A stretch of DNA of 64,000 bases from assembly GCA_013400155.1 (NCBI GenBank), contig VXBM01000015.1, forward strand, positions 606,844-670,843, read 5' to 3'. This DNA comes from Helopsaltes ochotensis (Eukaryota > Chordata > Aves > Passeriformes > Locustellidae). Shown here one piece after another: positions 40,201 to 49,200 of the stretch (position 1 is the first letter of the stretch; every line of letters starts with the position of its first letter). A model generated the notes under the pieces. The model saw only the letters and a list, made by a program, of their open reading frames with translations. It had not been told where the DNA came from and ran no database searches. The translations under genes and the position numbers were made by a program.

Positions 40201-43200
40201 ATATCACTGCCCTGGAAAATACTTTTGTGCCAGGCTTGTGCATTATTAGCTGTAATTGTTGGTACCCTTTATTATTGATGTCACTTTAATTTACAGCTAT
40301 GCAATTAAATATGCCCAGCAGGGAATCATCTCCCATACCTGCTGAATTCATGGCAGATTTCATTGGCACAGCTATTCAGATGAATGGGTACAAATTCACT
40401 ATAAAAAACTGTAAAGAGGCTTGTTTGTGATTAATCCTGTTTTGTGGCTAATTCCTTGAGGGAAGGGAAACAGTTCTTTCCAGTCTGATACTCTGTTGCA
40501 CCATGTACTTGGACTTCCATTTTCCCAAGTGCTCTATTTGCTTCACGATAAGGACAAATATATTTAATATGGGTACTGCTATAATGGGAAGTTCTTTGAG
40601 TTTATACTTTTTAAATTGTTACAATTTCTAGGCACTATGGTAATGTAAATTTTCAAACCTGAACTTACATGATTGAGAAAAACTGAATTTTGCAGCATTA
40701 ATGGTTCTTTTCACAATTTCATGCATGTATTGTTTTTCTCATACATATTTAAAATATTTTATTTTTCGATTTCTCTCTCTCTCGATTACCGTGTCATAGA
40801 ATACATTTATAAAATGCCCAGATCTGGAAGTCCCACAGAATTTCAATACAGTAATCAATGCAATAATATCCATAAATTACTTCTCAAGATACTGCACGAA
40901 TCCACTGTGGCTGTGTCTAATACACGACTACAAATGATGTCACTCTGAACTATTGATAGGCTGATTTATACCCTGTGCCAAGCTGTCCATAAGCACATAC
41001 CCCAGAAATTAAATTTTACTTTGTATTTCTCTGAGACCCCAAGGCCTGACTCCTTTTTTCCTCCTTTCCTCTTGCTTTCCTGCTTTCTTCCTTTCTTTCC
41101 TTTTTTTTTTTCCTTCCTTTTTTTTAGGTATGAAGCCAAATTCCGACAAAAACTTCTTGAATACACAGACTCCAACAACATTGCTTCCCTTTTCCTCACA
41201 GCAGCCAATCGCTGGCTGGAAGTTCGCATGGCAAGTACATTATTATTATTGTGTATGCATGAGGAATTTCTGACTTTGTTCCAAGTAATCTGATGAGGCA
41301 TCCAACAGTTTTCCAGCCTCATCTCAAAGATATACCTTTGCCCGCTATGTCTCTCTGACTGTACTGGGCATCCTGGACACTGAATGGGGTGTGAATTCAG
41401 CCTGCAGCTGTTTTTCCAAGACAGGAATAGTTTTCATGGGTCACATTGGTTCCTCTGTGTGTGAAAAGTGATCAGAGCTAGTTGAGCTGTGCCACCAGCC
41501 AGCATGTCATTGTGGGACCATGTCAGGTAGTGTCAGCAGCCTCTGCCTTGTGGGTCCCTAGGAACATTTCAATATCTTGGAAGCTCTCCTGATGAGCAGA
41601 AGGATGTAGAGAAGTTTGAGTCTGTTTTGGGGTCATCTGAAGAACATCAAAGATGTTTAGTGGCCTGTTGGCTGCTCAGTGAAGTGGCCTGGCATGAGAA
41701 ATGGTTTATTAAAAATAATTCTCTAAGAAGCAAGTCAAGGAGTTTTATGTTGTGGAAATGTTATACCACAGTTTTAAATGCATATGTAGTAATGCTGTTC
41801 TGGTAACATGGGTTTCTTTTAGATGTGCTAAATGTATGTTAACTCATTTTTCATGTCACACTTTATAGCTCCATTTGGGACTCCTTCTTAACTGGTACCT
41901 TTTGCTAATTTAGTTCAGGTATTGGGTATGACCCAAGTAAAATACTATTACCCTATTACATGTTGAGGCCTAGACCACATGAAGTCCCTAATTCTGATTC
42001 AGTGCCATATCACTAAACAGTTCAAACACAGACAAATGACAATTTCCCTCCTACAGAGTTTGTTTTCTAGTCCGTTACACAGCTTTGCACAAAGAATTGT
42101 CTGTAGGAAGGCAAATCACCAGTGATTTAAATTAAAGCAGATAAAGGCCCTTAAGGTAATAGGTGTGTGCTGTGCAAGAAAGGCTTGTTTGAACAGTTAT
42201 GGATGGTAGGAACTCAGCAGCAGCAGCAGAGCCTCCCAGCAGTTCATCATCAGCCACAGAGATGGAATTACCTGAGCATTTCCCTCCTATCTCAGGTAAC
42301 ATCAGCTGCATGATTTCAGCTACCTCCTTCACATGCTTAAGGTATCTGTGTTGACTTCCCCAGCACAGCCCTGCAAAAAGCAGTAATGGGTTCCTAGGTA
42401 GAGTCTGTACAGAGTTCCATGGGGTTTTCTACCTGTGTTTCGAAATTATGCAATGGGTTTGTTATTTGGTATGCAAAGTTATGAGAACGTTTTAACCCTT
42501 TGTAGACTTATAATGATGGAGCTTATTCATATTCCTTCAGGAGTACATTGGAGCATGTGTGGTACTCATAGCAGCTGTCACTTCTATTACCAGTTGCCTG
42601 TATAATAAAATCACTTCAGGACTTGTAGGCTTGGGACTAACCTATGCTCTTATGGTAAGAATCTCAGGATCCTTTCTGTCTCTCCCAAACATTTTTTTGT
42701 AATTCCTCAGGGCACAAAGATGAACAGGAAGATTGAAGGTGTCTGTACATCTATAGTGGGTACTGTAACATCACTGAAACCATGTGTTTACTTCAGTTCA
42801 CATGTGATGGTTGGCATATTTGAGTGTATGCTTTCTTCAGCTTTGAGATCAAGTCTCATCGAGGTGTTAGTTCAAATATGTCAACAAAACATGGACAAGT
42901 TGCATCATAATTTTTTTTATCGTCTTGCATTGTGAAGAATACGTTTTCAGTGCATCAGTTGTAATTATGCTCTGGTATATCATTCTAGAGTGTCCAAACT
43001 TAAGTTACCAAAATTGTCTTTTCACCTGTCTTTATTGTTCCCCCCACCCTTTTTCTGTTGGTGTAGATCGGAGCTCCATAGTACCAAAGTATGTGTGCAC
43101 TGCAGTTGTAAAATTTAACCTTTAGTCATTGTTGCCTCCCTGTTGGTGTTGTACCATCTAGTGCATTCACAACTTCCACTTACTGAGGCGGTCCTGTGTA

Positions 43201-46200
43201 GGAATCTAAACTGCATGCTGGTCAAATGATGCAAACTACTAAAAATCTGGGATTCAGTGGTGTATTTGCTTTACATCAGGTGTCTAACTATCTGAATTGG
43301 ATGGTTCGTAACCTGGCTGACATGGAGATCCAGCTGGGGGCAGTGAAAAGAATCAATGGCCTTCTCAAAACAGAAGCTGAAAATTACGAAGGGCTCCTTT
43401 GTAAGTGCAGTTTTGTGCAGCATGCAGAAAGAGCTTGCTGAAATTTTAATGACTTTGCAGTGTATTGCCATGAAAAATTTAGTAAATCACCTAATGATCC
43501 AACTAATTTATTATAAGAGGTTGATGCTGGGTTTTTTTCCCCCCTGTGCTTGTGGTACAGCTTCCTCACAGATTCCCCAGAACTGGCCAGACAGAGGGGA
43601 GATCCAAATCCAGAACCTATGTGTCCGATATGACAGCAACTTAAAGCCAGTGCTAAAACATGTCAATGCCCACATCTCACCAGGACAAAAGGTAAAGAAC
43701 TGCAGTGGTTCTCAGAAGCTCTTTAGACTAGCACGTCACATAAGTTAGAGTTAAAACATACCACAGAACGTTATGATGACTGAATTACAAATGATTTTTT
43801 TCTCTCAAAGAATGTAGTGGAATGGAGTCTGGGGATTCTTAGCTTGGTGTATTGAGGCAAACACCCCCCTCTCAGTATCCCAGTGCCCGCCTGTCAGCAC
43901 ACAGCGCTAAAAGAAGTGACAGTGAGCCCTTACAGGGCTAGACCTTCTCACATGACTCTTGTCTTTATTGCCCTCATTACCACTCTCCTGTTGTTCCTGT
44001 TATAGGACTGGCCTTGATTTATCCTTAAATGCTCAGACCCCTAAAAGACAAAATGTGAACCCAGCAATTCTGTGATGGCTGTTTCAGTGTGACTGGTCTG
44101 TCAGGAGGAGAAGTGGATCATGTGAATCAGAACAGCTCCTCCACCCTCTCATCTGAAGTGTCAAGTACAGATGTTATCCAGTTTCCTGTATTTTCATTGC
44201 CTGATGTTCATCTGCTTTCTGTGTCACAGATTGGGATCTGCGGACGAACAGGCAGTGGAAAATCCTCCTTCTCTCTTGCATTTTTCAGAATGGTTGACAC
44301 CTTTGAGGGTAAGATAGCACTTTTATGTGTTATCAGGCTTAGCTCCTGAAGGTTTTTCAGTAGTCTTTTCCGTAACAGCAGCAGCTCTGAAGCGTGATTT
44401 TTCAAATCTGCAGGACACACTCTTTGGCCCTGTTAAAAGCTGATATCATCTGTCACCTAACAGCTGTGCCATTCGTAATGCAGATCAATAAAAATTCTGC
44501 TTGATAGAAGCAAAAGTCCAAGAGTGACAGACGACAGCCTTTTATGCTGTTAAATCACAAAAGCAGCAGCAGCAAAGCATAAAAGGGCAAGGTCTTCAAA
44601 TGTCATGAAGGATCTGTGCTCAAGGGACGGATAGGATCCACCAGGCCCAGAAAACTCAGCAACTAGGGGTTGCAGCTTGGCCTGCTGCCCTGGAATTTCC
44701 TGCCATATTTCCTGCTCTGTGTACTGTGTCCATATGTCTCACAGGGTGCATCTCAAAAAGATGTCAGCCTGTTTCCCAGCCACATCACCACAGAGCCCTT
44801 ATGCAGAGACAGACAGTTGTACTCAGAGATAAGATTTCATAGTGGTCAACAGTAATTTGGCTTTCTGAAAGGCTTGTTGTCCCTGGTAATTAATCCCTGA
44901 TTGAAGTAATGTCTGAGCTTGTTGTTTGATAGATGTATACTGGTGAAACAGTTAAGTAGTGTATCTAATCATTCGTGAGATACTTCAGGTACACTCTGTA
45001 TGCTTTCCAGCTCAGTTTAGTCTCAAGAAGGCTGTGCTTGCTTTCTACTCAAAGCATGTTTCTTTAGTGAAGGAGGGAGTATGTGACACAAGGCCTGTTC
45101 CTGCTGTACTGCCTTTCAGCCTGGAAGTGAGCCATGTCTTTGCCAGCAGCTGTGTGGCACAATAAACACACTGTCCTCTTTCTTTTGAATAGGGAGGATT
45201 ATCATTGATGGTATAGATATCGCAAAGCTGCCCTTACAGACATTGAGATCCAGGCTGTCAATCATTCTCCAAGATCCTATTTTATTCAGTGGAACAATCC
45301 GGCAAGTATTAAGCACCAGCAATAAATAAAAACCATGTCATTGCTTATATGTCATATGAATTATATATTATAATTGTACTATATAATGACTTTTACACTC
45401 AGCTGTTCAATTCCAGTCTCCTCAGCTGGAATAGGGAGGATCACTGCCTTCTGTCTGTGCTTTTAATTCATCCCTGCCAGACTAACCTTTCCCTGTGCCT
45501 GAGCCTGGACAGGATGCCATTGGCAAAAGACATCCCATGCCTGGGATGCGGGGAAAGCCAGTATTTATTTCTCCAGGATTTAGTAATCAGTTTAGCTCAC
45601 TGATCAAATACCCATAACCGCCCAGCATTTCTTGAAACCTTCCTTCTCCTACATCTGTTTTCATCTGTCTGCCTTAAAATATGAGATGTAAAAAATGCAG
45701 ACTAAAAAATTGCTGTAGACAGAGAGATCAAAAGAACAACATGAGAAGTACTGGGAGACTGGGCTATTTTATCCTGGAGTCTCTATCTGTGTTTCTTCTG
45801 AGCCATTTCATCTGCGGCACTAAATACCTTAGCTCTTTTTGTTGTTGTTTTTTTGTTTTTTTGTGTTCTCTTCCTACTTCTCTAAGAAGATAATGCAGTA
45901 GAAACAATGGCCAAAAGTTCCAGTTTCCCACAAATGTCCTTCTCTGTGTCTGTGCCATTTACCTTAGGAAGAAACAGTACAATCCTCAGTGCACAGTTAT
46001 ATCACCTGCAGTTTTAGTTTCTATGAGTGATTAGAGTTCACTGAAAAGGATACAGGCTTCAGGACATGCCTGAATAGACCGTGATTCATTCACATCAGAA
46101 AATGATGGGATTGTATTCCTTTGTTTTATGAATTAATCTATTAAAAAATGCATTTAGGCCAGCATTGAATTTCCACAACTCATACAGCAGGAGTAAAACG

Positions 46201-49200
46201 TAAAAATAATGTTAGGAACCATTGAATCTTTTATTGTCATTCTATATACTAATGTAATATGATGTGAGATTCACATTTGTTGCTGTCACTTGTGGGCCAC
46301 AGCAAGTTAAAAATAATGTTCATTTGTTCATAAATCCAAGATCTTTTGAACTGTAGTGAAGACTTGAATTTTGTAATGCAGTATGAAGCTTGATTATTCT
46401 GTTAATATTTCTATAGCAGTGAAGAACAAAGAGACATTTTATTTAAAAGGAGAGAGAGTAGAATTTTGGCCTTTGTTAAAATTGATTGCTAATTTAAACT
46501 GAGTGTATTCACAGCTTTTTCTAGTAAAACATGAGATTTCTTTAGTTTATACAGAACAAAATAAATTCCAAAACCATAAAGATACCAACAAAATAGGAAG
46601 CTTTTCCCTTTCTGTTCAACTGAGAGTCAAATTTCCATCTTAATCACATTGGCATAAAGGTTGATTAAGTCTAGGAAATTCAGTGGATTTATACCAATGA
46701 TAGATCAGAATCAGGCCCAGACCTTCAGCATATGATTCTGATTATCTGCAGGTTTGTTTCTAAGCACACTAAAAGAAGAAATCCTTTGCAGAAGTTTCTG
46801 TTGACTGATGTTCTGGAATTGCCCACACTGCAGGTTTAACTTGGACCCTGAAAAGAAGTGCACTGACAACATGCTCTGGGAAGCACTGGAAATAGCACAG
46901 CTCAAGCATGTGGTGAAGGCACTACCTGGGGGCCTAGGTAATGAGATTTCTTGTTGAGAATATTGTTTCCAGCATTCACGATATTCCTGTTTCACTCTTA
47001 TTTATAAGAAGGATAGTTGATGAAGAAAGAGCTTTTAAAGTTTGTGAAAGGTGACAAAAAGTGCCTCCAGGCAAATGTCTTATATCTGTATAATCCTTTA
47101 CCAAGTGTACCTGTGGGGCAGAATCCTCTTTCTTTCCAACTCAATGGTAAAATTATTTTAGTTCAGTATGTCTTTGTTTTGAAGCACTGAGGTTTATGGG
47201 TCTTGTGAATTCAAATAAGCAGTCAACAAATCAGGTGTTGCCTAGAACACATTCTTTGGTATTTTCCAATAGTCATATCCAAGGAGGAGGATTTCTAAAG
47301 CTTCAATGTGTGAATCATTTGGCCATGCAGAAAAAAACCCACCAGAAAGCCCCCCAAAAAACCAACAAACCACCACCAAACACCTAATAAAAAACAAAAC
47401 AAAAAAACCCACTAATAAACCCCCTTAAGCTGGTAAGTTATACGGCCCTAGGGTAAAGAAATGAGGGATGCTGGTTTGACTGGGGGTACAGTGTCCTAGA
47501 CTGCATGTGTTTCAAAGAAACTCACTCTTGAATATCCTCAGCTACTTAGATGTCTGTCAGATACAGAGAATATAGTGAGACAAAAGTACTGGTTTTGAAC
47601 ACTGGAAATAAGCAGGCAAAACTGTGTCAACAGCAGCTGTAGGCCCAGGAAATATCACTTCACGCTGAAAAGGAGACATTGTTTTCCAAGCATCTGCTCT
47701 ATTCTGATCTGACTGTGCTGATATTGCTGTATCACTTCCAGATGCAATAGTCACAGAAGGGGGTGAAAACTTCAGCCAGGGCCAAAGGCAACTGTTCTGC
47801 CTGGCAAGGGCTTTTGTGAGGAAGACGAGCATCTTCATCATGGATGAAGCCACAGCATCTATTGACATGGCAACAGTGAGTTTGAAGTGCTTCTGATTTC
47901 TTTTCCTTGAGGGGGAGACAACTGATTTGTGAAGAAAAATGTTGAAAGCAATTCTGTCTGTTCTGTAATATGCTTACACCGTATTTAGTGCAGACATATT
48001 TACAAGCCCAGGTAGTTGCAAGTCACTGCTAACAAATCTATAGAGCTTTTAAACCATTTTTCTAGGGATTGAATAGTTATTCCAGAACTGATTGCATTAT
48101 GAAAATGAAGCGGGTTATTTTAATTGACAGTGGGTGTTTCTAAAGTAAACAAAGCTTGGGAAGGTCAGCTGGGATGGTCAGTAAAGGGTGAATTGGCAAG
48201 TGACAAGTTTTCCCAGCATGGTTGGCAGGACAAGTCAGGAAGTTAGAAGGCTTGAAAGTAGAGTCAAGGAAATAAACACAGACACAGAAAAGACATACTG
48301 GATTATTGCATTAATTGCCCGGAATTTCTAGGCAGATGTTTAAGCACTCAGTAATAGTGCAGTGACTGGGTTTTAGCCAAATAGAATAGTACATTTTTTT
48401 CATCTGTTATGTTGTTACAGGAAATATTTTGGTTTTCTTTCCATTGTAAGCAAAGAACAGAATTGGAGGGGCTGGTCAGAACAGCTGCAATTTTTAGTTC
48501 AGTAAAATACTAGTGTTTGAACTGTAGTTAGAGAACTATAGTGCATGCAGCCCAGTTAAAACACATATTGAATTTTGATGCATTGAGGATAGAGCCCTCC
48601 TTTGAAATACTTCTCCAAAGAGCAGCTAATAGGAAATGAAGGTGTCTGTGCTCGTGACACTTCCAGGCAGTTTGGAATGCGAGGACACATCTCCTAAATA
48701 GCAAAGGACGAGTACTTGTTGAGTGAGAGTTATGTATGTTAAGGCCATCTTAAAATCACCTCCGCTGTTAAATATGCCAGGTACAGCACTGTCCCTTGCT
48801 TGTCCCTGCCACCCCTTGGTGTTAGATGTCCCCATTGTGCTGGAACATTCCTGGGCTTGCAGTGGGGTGAAGGACAGGTCGCAGAGGCGCCGGCACGGGC
48901 AGCCTGGCAGCACCTGGAATTCACCTTGGATTTCCTCACTGTAAAACTGAGGACAGGACAGCAGGAGTCTGGGGCTAGAGCACAGCTCTGGTGTCTGCTG
49001 AACCCCAGAAGCAGGAGAATGGCAGGAGATACCAGGCTCTGGCTTAGCTCAGACATGTAGCTAATTTTTCACTTCTGCAGTGATCAATAAATAGCATGGA
49101 ATAGTCAGTGGTTACTTAAGCGTTCTTAGGCTCTGTGTCTATCGTGAAACTTGTCTTGTTTGAAAAGCACCAAATGTTTTTCGCTCCCTAGGAGAACATT

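Noticed and set aside
48780..49060. GC-richer patch in intron 37 with several overlapping open frames
   Set aside because: Frames are open on both strands with no family features; local base composition explains them.
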